Source: Alisma plantago-aquatica (Eukaryota > Streptophyta > Magnoliopsida > Alismatales > Alismataceae). From it: DNA of 64,000 nucleotides. The notes below the pieces were generated by a model, which was given only the letters and a program-made list of their open reading frames with translations, did not search any database and had not been told where the DNA came from. The translations under genes were made by a program, and so were the position numbers. Positions within the stretch are counted from its first letter, which is position 1. Every line of letters starts with the position of its first letter. Positions 9,110 to 21,630 of the stretch are shown piece after piece. Where the stretch lies: the NCBI GenBank assembly GCA_963693085.1, contig OY856409.1, forward strand, positions 520,563,303 to 520,627,302. Reading direction: 5' to 3'.

Positions 9110-9871
9110 ATGGAGTGGGCATCCCAATATCCCCCACAATGTTATTATTGTGGCCTTTACCACCATGCATCTCTTGCCTGCCCGACTCTACCCCATGCTT
9201 ATGATAGCACCCATTTTAACTACGAGCCCTTTCATCCTGGTGGGTACAATGTGAATCCACATTCTAAGAACCATTATGGGGAACCTTGCTATCCATATTC
9301 TAATGGTGGATATGATCAACAAAATTGTGTGGGGCGTAACCAACAAAACATTGGGGGTTATGAACATGTTCATGAAACCCAATGTAATTCTCAACAAGAA
9401 GAGAGACTTAGGGCCCTAGAGAAGATAGCAGTAGAAGGAGTAACAAAACTACCCTTCTTAACCGCCCTTCTAGAAGCCCAAACCCAAAATATAGATTGTT
9501 CAAATATGTTTCCTTATGATTTAGTGACACCTTGTAATATTGAAGATTCCTACCAAGATGGACGCAATGGAAATTACAATCCACCATATTCTAGAGATTA
9601 TTATGAGAAATGCCACCCAAAACAATCTAAGGGGTACTATGGCCAAGCACACTATGGGGAGTGTAGTGAGGATGGCCAAAATTTTGGGGTGTATGAATCT
9701 AATTATGAAACCAAATTTAAAGAGAGAGTTTGGTCCCTAGAAAAGATGGTAGCGGAAGGACAAGAAAAACTAGAAACCAACCAAGCCTTGTTAGCTACCT
9801 TAGTAGAAGCCCAAGCACAGACTCCCCCAGTAGAACTTGAGCAACCTAAGATGGTTCTTCCCAATGATTGA
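9110..9871 (+). CDS. gag-like zinc-knuckle protein of the non-autonomous element
   Basis: The first ATG is at 9110 and gives about 253 residues; the open frame begins 30 bases earlier without an ATG. Residues 11-24 carry a canonical CCHC zinc knuckle (Cys-x2-Cys-x4-His-x4-Cys: CYYCG, then HHASLAC), as in retroelement nucleocapsids, pointing to RNA binding in a gag-like particle. The rest is rich in Tyr, Gly, Asn and Gln and holds two copies of a module of about 84 residues (about 44-126 and 153-237). Each module has a Tyr-rich part ending in YExxxET-like sequence and a charged helical part with LEK..(V)AEG and LLEAQTQ or LVEAQAQ. No protease, reverse transcriptase or integrase follows. It is the longest coding frame in any transposon of this window. 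The frame may be a relic or the sole protein of a non-autonomous family; I cannot tell which. It does not resemble a host gene I recognise. Confidence 0.65.
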   Translation: MEWASQYPPQCYYCGLYHHASLACPTLPHAYDSTHFNYEPFHPGGYNVNPHSKNHYGEPCYPYSNGGYDQQNCVGRNQQNIGGYEHVHETQCNSQQEERLRALEKIAVEGVTKLPFLTALLEAQTQNIDCSNMFPYDLVTPCNIEDSYQDGRNGNYNPPYSRDYYEKCHPKQSKGYYGQAHYGECSEDGQNFGVYESNYETKFKERVWSLEKMVAEGQEKLETNQALLATLVEAQAQTPPVELEQPKMVLPND

Positions 9872-10850
9872 CGACTATGATCCTATTTTTGTGTCATATA
9901 TGTCGGATCATGAAGAAATGACACAAACAATGGAGCCATATTTTGCATGCGGTGAGGATGTGGGTATCCCTATCTTTACTTTATAGACTTTAGTACTTGA
10001 ATATGAAAAGCCAAAGTAGGAGAGTCAATCTGAAAATCCAACAACTCCTTCCACCACTTACAACAATCCAATTGACATCAAAGACCAATACCCTTATTTT
10101 GAGTCTATTTTGGATAATAAGCATCCAACCCCCTTTGATAAAATGATTACTCACATTCTGTCACAACCAATTCCCATTCCATGCACTAGTGATCTAGAAG
10201 AAGAGACACAACCCTTAGAAGAAGTCTGCATACCCCCTTCCACTGGCTACAAGGTATATGTCCTAATTTTTATCCCTCATGAATCCTTAGGAACTCCTTG
10301 CATAGAGTAACTAGAGTTACATGCTATATCAACCATGAATCCCATCTATCCCAAGGTTGATTGCATGAATCTTGAGCAGAGAAAAAAATACTTATCATGA
10401 TGATTTAAATGTAATGTCCCTTTCATATCACCACCAGTTCTCCTATATGTAGGTCAATATGATCGGGGGAAACTCGAGCTAGATCCTTCGCCTGACTTTG
10501 CACATTTGGCACTGCATGTGTTACCAGTCAGGTACCCACCAAACTCCCCCAATTCACATCCATCTTCAACACTTCGTTCGCCATCGATGGAAGATATGTG
10601 AATCCTATTGGAGGGACTGTGAGATGAAAGAAAATATGAACAACCCATTGAGATTCCACAACTAGCCTATCATAGGGTACGCTATGAAGCTCCAACAATC
10701 AAGGTCCAATACCTCATACACATCCCCTTCATTTGCATGTTTTTTGAGCTACCAGGGCCACCTGGACACCCTCTTCTTCCCTCCATCTTGGATTTAAGTT
10801 TTGCTCGGGATGAGAAAAATTTTAAATTTGGGTGGAGGTGGGTGGTATGT
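9872..10850 (+). pseudogene. Decayed coding region downstream of the gag-like ORF
   Basis: After the stop at 9869-9871 protein-like sequence continues with scattered stops: YDPIFVSYMSDHEEM, NPTTPSTTYNNPIDIKDQYP, and a 66-codon open stretch at 10110-10310 (DNKHPTPFDKMITHILSQ). Composition (Pro, Glu, Ser, Thr) resembles a linker region. Near 10800-10830 a purine- and G-rich tract (AATTTGGGTGGAGGTGGGTGG) resembles a polypurine tract but is 1 kb before the 3' LTR. I recognise no domain here. Confidence 0.5.
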
Positions 10851-11866
10851 ACTCCTTCCATCCACTCTATCTAACTTTTTTTAAAATTTTCATCATGTTA
10901 TGTAGTTTAGTTTTAATTTCTCAAAAATTGCAAAATTTTCAATTTTTTAGTTTGGCCTTTATCTAGTCATCCAGTTTGAATAGATTTTTATCATTTTACC
11001 CCCTTGAATTTGGTAAAACTTATTGCAAAATCTATTACAAATTGCCATGTTTGAAACCATTTTGTCACCTAGGACCCCTAAATAACATCACTCTTTGGAA
11101 TAGTTGGCAAGTCATAAGGGATTGATCAGAACCAAGTATATTTTTTCCATATATTTAAACAATGGATTATCTTGTTATAATACTTGTATTATGTTATTTA
11201 TAAGAATATTCTAACTGAAGCAATGACACTCTTTCAAAAATAACATATGAAAAAAAGGAAAAAATGTTAAAGTTATAAGCACAATAACATCTATTCCTTC
11301 CCTTTATTTTTCTTCTAAAAAAGAAAAGCAAAGAATCACCACCGAACAAAACTCAAGGCTGGGGTGGCATGCTTCCCAAAATAAAAACTCCATACCCCAC
11401 AAAGGGGTGTACCATCAAAATATGCCAAAAGTTTACATGAAACAAAAAATTGTGACTAATGTAGCCACAACTCCACAAATTCATATCCTGAGTCGAATAG
11501 AGGAGGGATCAATATTTTTTCATCACTTCATTCTCTATTTTCACGGCCCCTAATTTTACCTTGTTCTTATGCAACAACTTACAGAACTAAAATAAAAAGT
11601 GAGAGTGTAAAAGTGAAAGTAAGATGAAGCCTATTTTTCTATAAAATCTCATTTTTGAAGCAGATGTGATAATTGTTTTGATAGGGAATATAGAACTTTA
11701 TGTTGCCTGGTTCTAGGAGATTGGGTCACTTGGCCAAAAATTTGGAGGTAAGGATTATAGTGATGTTACAAGGGTGAGGAATGACATATTGGGAGTATAA
11801 ATTGGACTTTATTTGTAATTTAATTTGCTTGAGGACAAACAAAGATTTAAGTTTGGGGTATTTTGG
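10851..11866 (+). other. Non-coding internal region and polypurine tract of zinc-knuckle element
   Basis: No coding frame was recognised. The last bases before the 3' LTR (about 11847-11866, TTAAGTTTGGGGTATTTTGG) follow GAGGACAAACAAAG, a context usual for the polypurine tract of Athila/Tat-type Ty3/gypsy elements. Confidence 0.6.
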
Positions 11867-13362
11867 TGAATGCATTAGCTGCATTTATTTGTGCATCATT
11901 TACATAATTAATTAAGACTTGTTTGGTAATTTTAGCTTAATTTAGAAATCAATTGCACTTTCATCCTCTCAATATTACTTTTATGAATTCTTATGAGATT
12001 TCTCTCAATTTTCAATAATTATTGAACATAAGAAGAGATGTAGGTAGGACGCATTTTAGTTTTCTCGCAGTGCTAATTCAAATATATATCATGCACTAAA
12101 ATTGGCATAACTCTCACATCCCAAGGTGGAATTAATGTTCAAATATGATTTGGAAAGGAAATTCAAAGGCCTATAAGAAAATCATACTTTCGGTTTTACT
12201 TTAAATTCTCTAGACAGAGAGAATTCATTCGAAATTGTTGCTATGAGAATCTACATTAAAGAGAGTTATATGGTCAAGATAATTAAAGACAATCAAGAGT
12301 CTATTGACTAGATCCAAAAAAATCAAACTTCCAGTCCCCCTCCCTTTTTCCCCCTCTTTTGAGGGAAGACTTCCCCCTCCTTCTCCAATAAAATGTGGAG
12401 GGGTTCTTCATCTTTCATAATCAAATTTTGTACAGAGAAAACTCTGAGCGGTTGTTCTTTCTTGTATTTGCATTCATATTTCAGCAATAAAGCTTTTTAT
12501 TCTTAAAGTTAAGTTTTCCCTTTAGATTGCTCTTCAAATCTCTTTTTATTTCCATTGCTTATTCATATCTATATATCCTTCTTCTCCCCCTTTCTATAAT
12601 TCTGGAGCAAGGGATTAAGGGTACAACCATTTGATAGTCTCTAGCATAAGGATTCATTTCCTTTTTAAGTCTAGACTATGGATAGTAACCTTTCTTCCTC
12701 CATCTCCCTATACTCCACTATCATGAGTGAGTAGTTTTATTACGAGGTGAGGGGAGTATCTTCCTAGCCATGTGATGATTATATTGAAGTTTTACATGAC
12801 TTTTTAGACAAATGGATTTTGGTTTGAATATTGATGGTTTTAACAAAATTATCTCTCATTTTCATCACTTGTTAATCTTGGCGGATGCGACTGTGGAACC
12901 CAAGATTTAGAACAACCAAATCGATTACATGGGTATTTGGATGAGACCTTGGAAAAGTCCCCATTAGTATGATTAATTTAGGAACCATGAATGTCAGGAC
13001 CAATGGGTTCATGAGGAGTTCATCTTTTTTGAATCATTTACGAATGTTCCACATACCTTCATTTATCTTTCTTATCGTGTAATTTCTTCACTTTCTTTTT
13101 ACATTGGCTAGGGTGGTGAAATCCCTTAGCTCTGGTATTTCTTTCTTTTGACTAGTTCATCTTTAATTCAATATCTTTACTTTTTTGTTTTCATTTTAAC
13201 AAACCTTCAAATTGGATTTTACATTCATGTTCTAGCAATCAAATTTAAAACTCAACCATCTTCATCGCCATCTCTAGGGATCGATACCTTTCTATACTTA
13301 AAAGGTTAAACTCTAGGATAACTTGTCCTAGTGATTCTTGTGTGTTACAATGATGTGCATCA
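11867..13362 (+). repeat. 3' LTR of zinc-knuckle element
   Basis: 1496 bp, starting TGAATGCATT and ending GATGTGCATCA, colinear with the 5' LTR but without the LINE. It is followed by atata (13363-13367), the imperfect target duplication, after which the interrupted copia-type LTR resumes. Confidence 0.92.
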
Positions 13363-13678
13363 ATATATCCTATGTGTGTTACCCTATAGGTTCCAAGTTA
13401 CGTTGACAGTGAATGTCCATAACTAATTTATTACATCAAAAGCATTGAGCAGTATGCAGCAACACATCATTGCTACCCAAGTAATTTGAATAGTTGGAGA
13501 ACAACTTCAACCTACAATGCGTAATTGGTATTATAGTGTTTGTATAGTTCCTTTGTCATAAATACCCAGATTGAACTCGAGGCATGGAATCCTCATTTTG
13601 TTCAACATTCAATCTTTGTTCATTTAACTAGAACAAATTTTCTAAGGTATATGTAAGCTCAATATCACATATGGACTC
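13363..13678 (-). mobile_element. copia-type LTR (family A relative), part 2
   Basis: Continuation of the LTR at 5945-6759. It starts at the block beginning TCCTATGTGTG, shared with 4925, 33738 and 37167. It ends where the tandem LARD begins (13679), in the middle of the LTR compared with the full copy at 36363-38091. Confidence 0.75.
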
Positions 13679-13816
13679 TATCATGAAACTGTTTGTTACC
13701 CAAATCCTCACTCCTAATGGCTAGAAATCCAAAGGCGAGAGGAATCGAGCGTCCGCCTGTAGGATTGATCACATAACATATGCATGAATAAAATCTCAAA
13801 CAACAGCTAAGGTATG

Positions 13817-16653
13817 TGTAAAATAGTGGATTTTCACCAGTCCTTGCTCAAATTACTAATTTACCCTCATTATACCTATGAATGGTCCCAAATTATTTTT
13901 ATTTTCTTCATAATAAATATTGAGATTCAAATCCAAGATATGGTGACCAATGTGGATTTTATACACATTATAACACTTCAAATTGGATTCATTCATCACT
14001 TTGTCCAAAGAAAAAAAATTGGTCAATTAAAATTTGTCTTTTGGTTCTCAAACTTTTTCTATATATTATACACATTTTTGTGAAGCTTTGATCCAAATTT
14101 GAGAACAATTGGACATTCCTACGATTTTCTATGAATTCTTGAAGTTTAGGTGTTGAAAACCCTTCATTTGCCATTTTAATTGATTTTTTTCCACATAAGC
14201 TATCCAGGGCAAAGCATCGGGGGTGCATTTTGGGCCTTGGATCTGCCTCTTGTGGATCCAGGCCAGATCTGATGGTCGCTGTATCATCTTCAACCTCCCG
14301 CTGATTGCGGGGAGGTATTAATGCTACCAAAACCAACAATTTAGCGATCTTGACCTCGATTTGAAAATCTAAGCGGACAAAAACACCCGCCTCATGATTT
14401 CAAACTGATCTAGCCCTACTTTGACTGGGTTTCTCACCTTTTTTGCTGCCAAAATGACCCCCTCGCCTCCCATTCTCATCCTTGTGGCCATGGTTGCTGC
14501 TCTGGGTCCTCTACCCTAAAATTCTAGCCCCGAGGCTATAAAAAGGCTCCCAATGACTCGCAGATACCTCACCTTGCTCGAGAAATCCCCATTACTTTCT
14601 GTTTAATACCCGAGCACCCCTTATCTTCCCTAACTTCACCTCCTACTTCCATGGCGCCGCCACCACATAGGACCTCTAGGCATCTTCTTTCCTCACCATA
14701 TCGCCTCAATCTGTCGTCGCCATCCAACTCGTGAAGCCTCGACGATCAGATACGACATGATTGCGGCCTCCATCAGCCTCTCCTGCCCCTAACTACCCTC
14801 CACACCGATGACCCTACTCCTCCTCATTTCTGGGCTTGTGAGGACCTGCACGAGGAAGAGAGGATCCCAGACCGGCTGGTCCAGGAAGGAGAGCCCCGGT
14901 CCAATCGCTAGTTGAACCAAGGTCTGAAATGAGAAATCAAGTGTGAACCGGCCAATCAAAGGCCTGAACCAAATCCCAAACCAAGTGAGCCACCCCGCCT
15001 ATGTGGCTCCATCTTGGCCATTCCTGGCGCATCTGACTGCCATCCCTTTTTCAATATAAGGTATTTTACCTCCCTCTCTACTCGAAATCAATAAATCGTC
15101 TTGATCTTGCTTAAATCATATATAATGCATCTGAACTCCAAAAATTACAAATAAGTAGTCAATATTGATCAGAAAAATCTAGTGCAACATTTAAAAATAC
15201 TGTTGAGACCAGATTCTATAAGTTGTTTGTTTATATCCCTATATTTGATCTCTTACTTATTTCATTTATCAAATGGCTCAATAATGATGTTAATTCTTGG
15301 AAAACCTAATATCTGACTCTAATGATTACCTTGAAATACAAATCTAGATCCAATCTAGTTGACTCTTAAAAATGAATCATTAGTGATCTTGATCTATTTT
15401 GATTCAATCTTAATTATAATGGATAATGAGTAAATCTTGATATTGATCTTAATCTTGCAAAACCCTTGATATAGTTTTGACCCAGCAATCTGATCTTGAA
15501 TACAAATGACGTTAGAACAACATGATGATCTAAAGATTTGATGATGACTTGGATAGTAATCATAAATTAGGGTTAATACATATAATCCTAGAAAACCTAG
15601 GTAAGTCATTCACACTCGAATATATTGTATACTTGAAATAATGTTGGACATATTGGAATGTTGATTATAAGTGAATGGCCCAACCCTAAGGTTGACATAG
15701 GAAAAGTGTAACCCTAATCTCAAATATTAAAACATGATTTTCTAAACATCATGATCTTGACCTTTGATCCAATCTTGATGATTTGGGATCTGACTCGAAG
15801 GGTTGACATATTGATTCAAATATTGATCATACTCGAAATCTTTGGTGAAAGGTACACTATTACATAATTCCTCCTTGATTGTATTGAAGATACTTTTATG
15901 TATCTCATGACTGTATGCTTGGCTATTTACTTGGATAATCTACTGTTCCCTATGATTAGTCTTCTGTTTTTCTATACTATATTTTGAAAAACATGAAAAC
16001 ATAAATGCATGCCCATTATGACTGCCCGTATATTGATAATGATGATGATATTGATAATGTTGATAATGTTGATATTGAGTACAACAACCCCCATTTGGAG
16101 GTGGGACTTGTACATTGGCTTCCTATGTTCCTATGGAGAGAAGGAGCCTATTGACCTTCCCCATCGCGTTGGGGTAATAGAGTCACACAAATTATATAAG
16201 CATGCTTCTCGAATTACAGCATAATGGGAACTCGTAATAAAATTCGAATTGCTTGAAAAACTTGTCGAATAAATGTTGGTTTTGAAAATTGTTTGTTATT
16301 CTTTGAATATAAGTCCTTCCAAGTATACTACTTTCTTATAAATCGTTTTACTTGATTTTGATAGCGTACCGTGCAATTGCATGATTGTGTCTCGATTTTA
16401 TTGATTTTAGGCAATACAAATGGAATATTGAATAAGATCGCTTCCGCACTCATACACTCTGATGACAATGATAAATCGGATATATCTCCATATTGGGTTA
16501 GTTCTTTAATTATCTAGTTTATGAGTTATTTATTTCTTATTGTATATGCCAGTGTGATTGATTTTATTGGGCCACTCAAGGACGAGCACTTCAATCCTTT
16601 TTCTACTGTCTAGTCAGTAGGATTGGGATTGGGGTAAGAATAGTTCCGTGACA
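13817..16653 (+). repeat. 5' LTR of opposite-strand LARD (2837 bp)
   Basis: Starts TGTAAAATAGTGG, ends TTCCGTGACA. It matches the 3' LTR (18793-21630) closely along its length; differences seen by eye are few per hundred bases, so it is much younger than the tandem array. A GC-richer block lies at about 14200-15050 around the TATA box. The remainder is AT-rich with many GATCTTGAT-like words. Confidence 0.94.
14537..14546 (+). promoter_or_regulatory. TATA box in 5' LTR of opposite-strand LARD
   Basis: TATAAAAAGG in a GC-rich context (CCCCGAGGC before it). The same box is intact in the 3' LTR at 19513-19522. Position about 720 bp into the LTR implies an R-U5 of about 2.1 kb, unusually long. 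Confidence 0.65.
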
Positions 16654-16655
16654 GT

Positions 16656-16668
16656 TGGTATCAGAGCC
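16656..16668 (+). other. Primer-binding site, initiator tRNA-Met, intact
   Basis: TGGTATCAGAGCC, a 13-base match to the complement of the plant initiator tRNA-Met 3' end, two bases after the 5' LTR end. Confidence 0.9.
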
Positions 16669-18779
16669 TTCACACTCCCATATACTTTAAGTAAATAATT
16701 TCTCAGGTCTCTTACACCCAAGAAACCCTAAAGTCCATAATGGTGAAAATTGAGGTGTCTAGGCTCGGGATCCTGGCATAATTTCTCCTATCCGTCTTCA
16801 CGGTGGTTGAGATCCCCCGCTCTACCTGGACTTAATTGATCAAGAACTGGACCTAAAGGTTCTCTTGTGAAACCCTAGAGAGTCTTCTAGCATCTCATCT
16901 CTTCTTTAAGGACAATCCTAAGCCACCCATGTTGATGAAGATTAGGTAGTCTTCTTATCTCATCATGTGGTCCTTCTCATGACCTTTTGCCACATGATGT
17001 CTCGATTATGGGTAGCTTATGCATGGGAAAAATGAATATTGCTAAATCTTGAAATTTAATACCATGATCTGACCTAAATTTGAAAACTCAATTTTGATCA
17101 ATTAACTTTGAAACCAAATACTCCCGTATGATCCCTAATATCATGAACACTCAATTTCAGCTAAAACTTGACTATATGCTTCCTGTGTTTGAGGTAAATG
17201 ATATGAATTATGATTTGGTGAAATAAGTATGACTTATACCTTATACCTCATTGTTGATAAGGTCCCTATTCGATTAAGCCCATGTTTCCCTATTGTTGGT
17301 TAAACCTCAAACATAGTTTAGCAAACTCGTATCCTATGTTATACACATCTTGACTATGATATCAATTGACTAACTCTTAGACTCACAAAATTAAGATGTA
17401 AAACCTATGATGCAAAAAGCAGTTTCCTATTGACTATTGATGCCTCTTGCAATCTCGATTAATATTCTCTGATTCCTTGAATGTCAAATTCAAATCCTCT
17501 ATTTCCAAATTGTATCACTACCTTGATCATGAAAGGAAATAATTGCAAATCTTGACAGTATTGACCTATTATCTTGAATTTTGATCTTATGACCTTGATA
17601 TATATGATCTAATCATGGATACTCTCCCTATTTGAATAAGCTCAATTGATAATGACTGATGTTGGTAATGTGCCAGATTAGGGTGGTAGTTGACTCATGA
17701 CTCCCCTAACCTAGGTTACATCCCCATTACGACTACCTCTAAGTTTTCATCCTATTGATTATTTAGAGTTTGGAAAGGTATTCCCTACCACCCTATTTGG
17801 ATTGGTTGATCTAATCCTAATAGGTTAAACCCATGGTTGATACTCGATCTTGAATATTGATTTAATAATGACCTTGACATATGACAATATTGACTATAGA
17901 TCGTGGTTGAGATAGACCTAGGTGTAGATCATTCATCAACCTTGGATACAATGATAATGAAACCTTGATATGTTGCTTGAACATTGATGAATATCATTGC
18001 TTGAAATTGAATATAGATGAGTGATCTCTACTAAGGTCTAAATAGGAATCTAAACCCTAGCTTCAAAATCCTGGACCTATAACTTTTGATTCCTAAAATC
18101 TCGACTCTTGATACTGATATATAATATTGTGACTCACGATTATCAAATCTCAAAAATGATACAAATTTTATGATCACGCTATTTGAACATTGAGATATAG
18201 GACTAATGACGTCAAAATCCCAAATCTTGAAATTTTTTTTAATGATGACTATATTGACTCTCTCAATTTATGACTTAGGGTTTAGCTCTCATTAGGACTA
18301 GGGTGGGACCTTCCCATTGATTTTGAGCTCAAATAAATGATAATGAAAGTATGACGTTGTCTAGATATGTTGAAATATGAAATCTCAAATCATGGATATG
18401 TAACCCCACCTAGGCCAATGTAGAAGCTAGGACCCTAAGATATTGGGATTGAAAGTCACCTTGTATACTTGATTCAAGGTATCTATTTGCTTGACCTAAA
18501 ATATGATCTCTCTGAATTTGTGATCAATAGGATGCGCTCGATATTTATGACTCATATGATGACTTTGAACTCAATTGCTCGATGATGAAATGATGTTAGT
18601 ACCAAGTTGATTATGATATGGAACATGGAATATCAATTATGGTTTTTAGGACTAATTGAAGTTTGAGGTCATGATTTTGATTTTATAGTTGAGGATGTTC
18701 TAGTAATTGAGGATATGATCTAGATTTGAATAATTTTAAACTTGAGGATATTTTGAATTTTGGGGACAAAATTCTTTTT

Positions 18780-18792
18780 AAGGAGGGAAGGA
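18780..18792 (+). other. Polypurine tract of opposite-strand LARD
   Basis: AAGGAGGGAAGGA directly before the 3' LTR start TGTAACAAAG, preceded by GGGGACAAAATTC. It is the same layout as in the tandem LARD and in Tekay/Del-type elements. Confidence 0.85.
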
Positions 18793-21630
18793 TGTAACAA
18801 AGTGGATTTTCACCAGTCCTTGCTCAAATTACTACTTTACCCTCATTATACCTATGAATGGTCCCAAATTATTTTTATTGTCTTCATAATAAATATTGAG
18901 ATTCAAATCCAAGATATGGTGACCAATGTGGATTTTATACACATTATAACACTTCAAATTGGATTCATTCATCACTTTGTCCAAAGAATAAAAATTGGTC
19001 AATTAAACTTTGTCTTTTGGTTCTCAAACTTTTTCTATATATTATACACATTTTTTTGAAGCTTTGGTCCAAATTTGAGAACAATTGGATATTCCTACGA
19101 TTTTCTGTGAATTCTTGAATTTTAGGTGTTGAAAACCCTTCATTTGCCATTTTAATTGATTTTTTTTCCACATAATCTATCCAGGGCAAAGCATCGGGGG
19201 TGTGTTTTGGCCCTTGGATCTGCCTCTCATGGATCTAGGCCAGATCTGATGGTCGTTGTATCATCTTCAACCACCGCTGATTGCGGGGAGGTATTAATGC
19301 TACCAAAACCAACAATTTAGCGATCTTGACCTCGATTTGAAAATCTGAGTGGACAAAAACACCCACCTCATCATTTCAAACTGATCTAGCCCTACTTTGA
19401 CTGGGTTTCTCACCTTTTGTGTCGCCAAAATGACCCCCTCACCTCCCATTCTCATCCTTGTGGCCATGGTTGCTGCTCTGGGTCCTCTACCCTAAAATCC
19501 TAGCCCCGAGGCTATAAAAAGGCTCCCAATGACTCACAGATACCTCACCTTGCTCGAGAAATCCCCATTGCTTGTTGTTTAATCCCCGAGCCCCCCTTAT
19601 CTTCCCTAACTTCACCTCCTTCTGCCATGGCGCTGCCGCCGCATAGGACCTCTAGGCATCTACTTTCCTCACCATATCGCCTCAATCCGTCGCCGCCATC
19701 CAACTCGTGAAGCCTCGGCGATCAGATACGACATGATTGCGGCCTCCATCAGGATCTCCTGCCCCTAACTCCCCTCCACACTGACGACCCTTCTCCTCCT
19801 CATTTCTGGGCTCGCAAGGACCTTCACGAGGAAGAGAGGATCCCGGACCGGCTGGTTCAGGAAGGAGAGCCCCGGTCCAATCGCTAGTTGAACCAAGGTC
19901 TGAAACGAGAAATCAAGTGTGAACCGGCCAATCAAAGGCCTGAACCAAATCCCAAACCAAGTGAGCCACCCCGCCTATGTGGCTCCATCTTGGCCATTCC
20001 TGGCATATCTGACGGCCATCCCTTTTTCAATATAAGGTATTTTACCTCCCTCTCTACTCGAAATCAATAAATCGTCTTGATCTTGCTTAAATCATATCTA
20101 ATGCATCTGAACTCCAAAAATTACAAATAAGTAGTCAATATTGATCAGAAAAATCTAGTTCATTGTTTAAAAATACTTTTGAGACCATATTCCAAATGTT
20201 ATTTGTTGATATACCTATATTTGATCTCTTACTTATTTCATTTATTAAATGGCTCAATAATGATGTTAATTCTTGGAAAACCTAATATCTGACTCTAATG
20301 ATTACCTTGAAATACAAATCTAGATCCAATCTAGTTGACTCTTGAAAATGAATCATTAGTGATCTTGATCTATTTTGATTCAATCTTAATTATATTGGAT
20401 AATGAGTAAATCTTGATATTGATCTTAATCTTGCAAAACCCTTGATATAGTTTTGACCCAGCAATCTGATCTTGAATACAAATGACATTAGAATAACATG
20501 ATGATCTAAAGATTTGATGATGACTTGGATAGTGATCATAAATTAGGGTTAACACATATAATCCTAGAAAACCTAGGTAAGTCATTCACATTCGAATATA
20601 TTGTATACTTGAAATAATGTTGGACATATTGGAATGTTGATTATAAGTGAATGGCCCAACCCTAAGGTTGACATAGGAAAAGTGTAACCCTAATCTCAAA
20701 TATTAAAACATGATTTTCTGAACATCATGATCTTGACCTTTGATCCAATCTTGATGATTTAGGATCTGACTCGAAGGGTTGGCATATTGATTCAAATATT
20801 GATCATACTCGAAATCTTTGGTGAAAGGTACGCTATTACATAATTCCTCCTTGATTGTATTGAAGATACTTTTATGTATCTCTTGACTGTATGCTTGGCT
20901 AATTACTTGGATGAGCTACTGTTCCCTATGATTAGTCTTCTGTTTTTCTATACTATATTTTGAAAAACATGCAAACATAAATTGCATGCCCATTATGACT
21001 GCCCGTATATTGATAATGATGATGATATTGATAATGTTGATAATGTTGATATTGAGTACAACAACCCCCATTTGGAGGTGGGACTTGTACATTGGCTTCC
21101 TATGTTCCTATGGCGAGAAGGAGCCTATTGACCTTCCCCATCATGTTGGGGTAATAGAGTCACACAAATTATATAAGCATGCTTCTCGAATTACAGCATA
21201 ATGGGAACTCGTAATAAAATTTGAATTGCTTGAAAAACTTGTCAAATAAATGTTAGTTTTGCAAATTGTTTGTTATTCTTTGAATATAAGTCCTGCCAAG
21301 TATACTATTTTCTTATAAATCGTTTTACTTGATTTTGATAGTGTACCGTGCAATTGCATGATTGTGTCTCGATTTTATTGATTTTAGGCAATACAAATGC
21401 ATTATTGAATAAGATCGCTTCCGCACTCATACACTCTGATGACAATGATAAATCAGATATATCTCCATATTGGGTTAGTTCTTTAATTGTTCAGTTTTTG
21501 AGTTATTTATTTCTTATTGTATATACCAGTGTGATTGATCTTATTGGGCCACTCAGGGACGGGTGCTTCAATCCTTTTTCTACTGTCTAGTCAGTAGGAT
21601 TGGGATTGGGGTAAGAACAGTTCCGTGACA
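18793..21630 (+). repeat. 3' LTR of opposite-strand LARD (2838 bp)
   Basis: Starts TGTAACAAAGTGG, ends TTCCGTGACA, followed by target duplication gtatg. Colinear with the 5' LTR. It contains the TATA box TATAAAAAGG at 19513. Confidence 0.94.

Larger units (their letters stand above)
6765..13362 (+). mobile_element. Complete non-autonomous Ty3/gypsy-like element with gag-like zinc-knuckle ORF
   Basis: Two direct LTRs (6765-8745 and 11867-13362) enclose a 3.1-kb internal region. The 5' LTR is followed by a tRNA-Asp-type primer site (8749-8766) and the 3' LTR is preceded by a purine/G-rich tract (about 11847-11866). Flanking duplications are gtata (6760-6764) and atata (13363-13367), one mismatch; the empty site is seen at 33733-33737. 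No protease, reverse transcriptase or integrase motif was found inside, so it must have relied on enzymes from another element. The primer type is that of Athila/Tat-lineage Ty3/gypsy elements; lineage placement is inference. Confidence 0.88.
16654..18792 (+). other. Non-coding internal region of opposite-strand LARD
   Basis: 2139 bp between the LTRs. No frame with a gag, protease, reverse transcriptase or integrase motif. It is AT-rich and full of stops in all frames. It starts with the primer site and ends with the polypurine tract. Confidence 0.85.
13817..21630 (+). mobile_element. Complete LARD-like retrotransposon (7.8 kb, non-coding)
   Basis: LTRs at 13817-16653 and 18793-21630, primer site at 16656-16668, polypurine tract at 18780-18792, and perfect 5-bp duplications gtatg (13812-13816 and 21631-21635). 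The uninterrupted target occurs at 27258-27262 (LTR-b) and 34182-34186 (LTR-d). The internal region is 2.14 kb with no long frame. Its start (CCATAATGGTGAAAATTGAGGTGTCTAGG-like block at about 16735) is related to int-a and int-b, so it belongs to a sister family of the tandem LARD into which it inserted, in the opposite direction. Confidence 0.94.

Noticed and set aside
9188..9740. Other frames of 66-69 codons overlapping the gag-like ORF
   Set aside because: Shadow frames of the zinc-knuckle ORF, Met- and Ile-rich with no family.
16009..16224. 71-codon plus-strand frame, repeated at 20986-21201
   Set aside because: The frame recurs because the two LARD LTRs are copies. It starts in a GATAATGATGAT-type simple sequence and has no domain.
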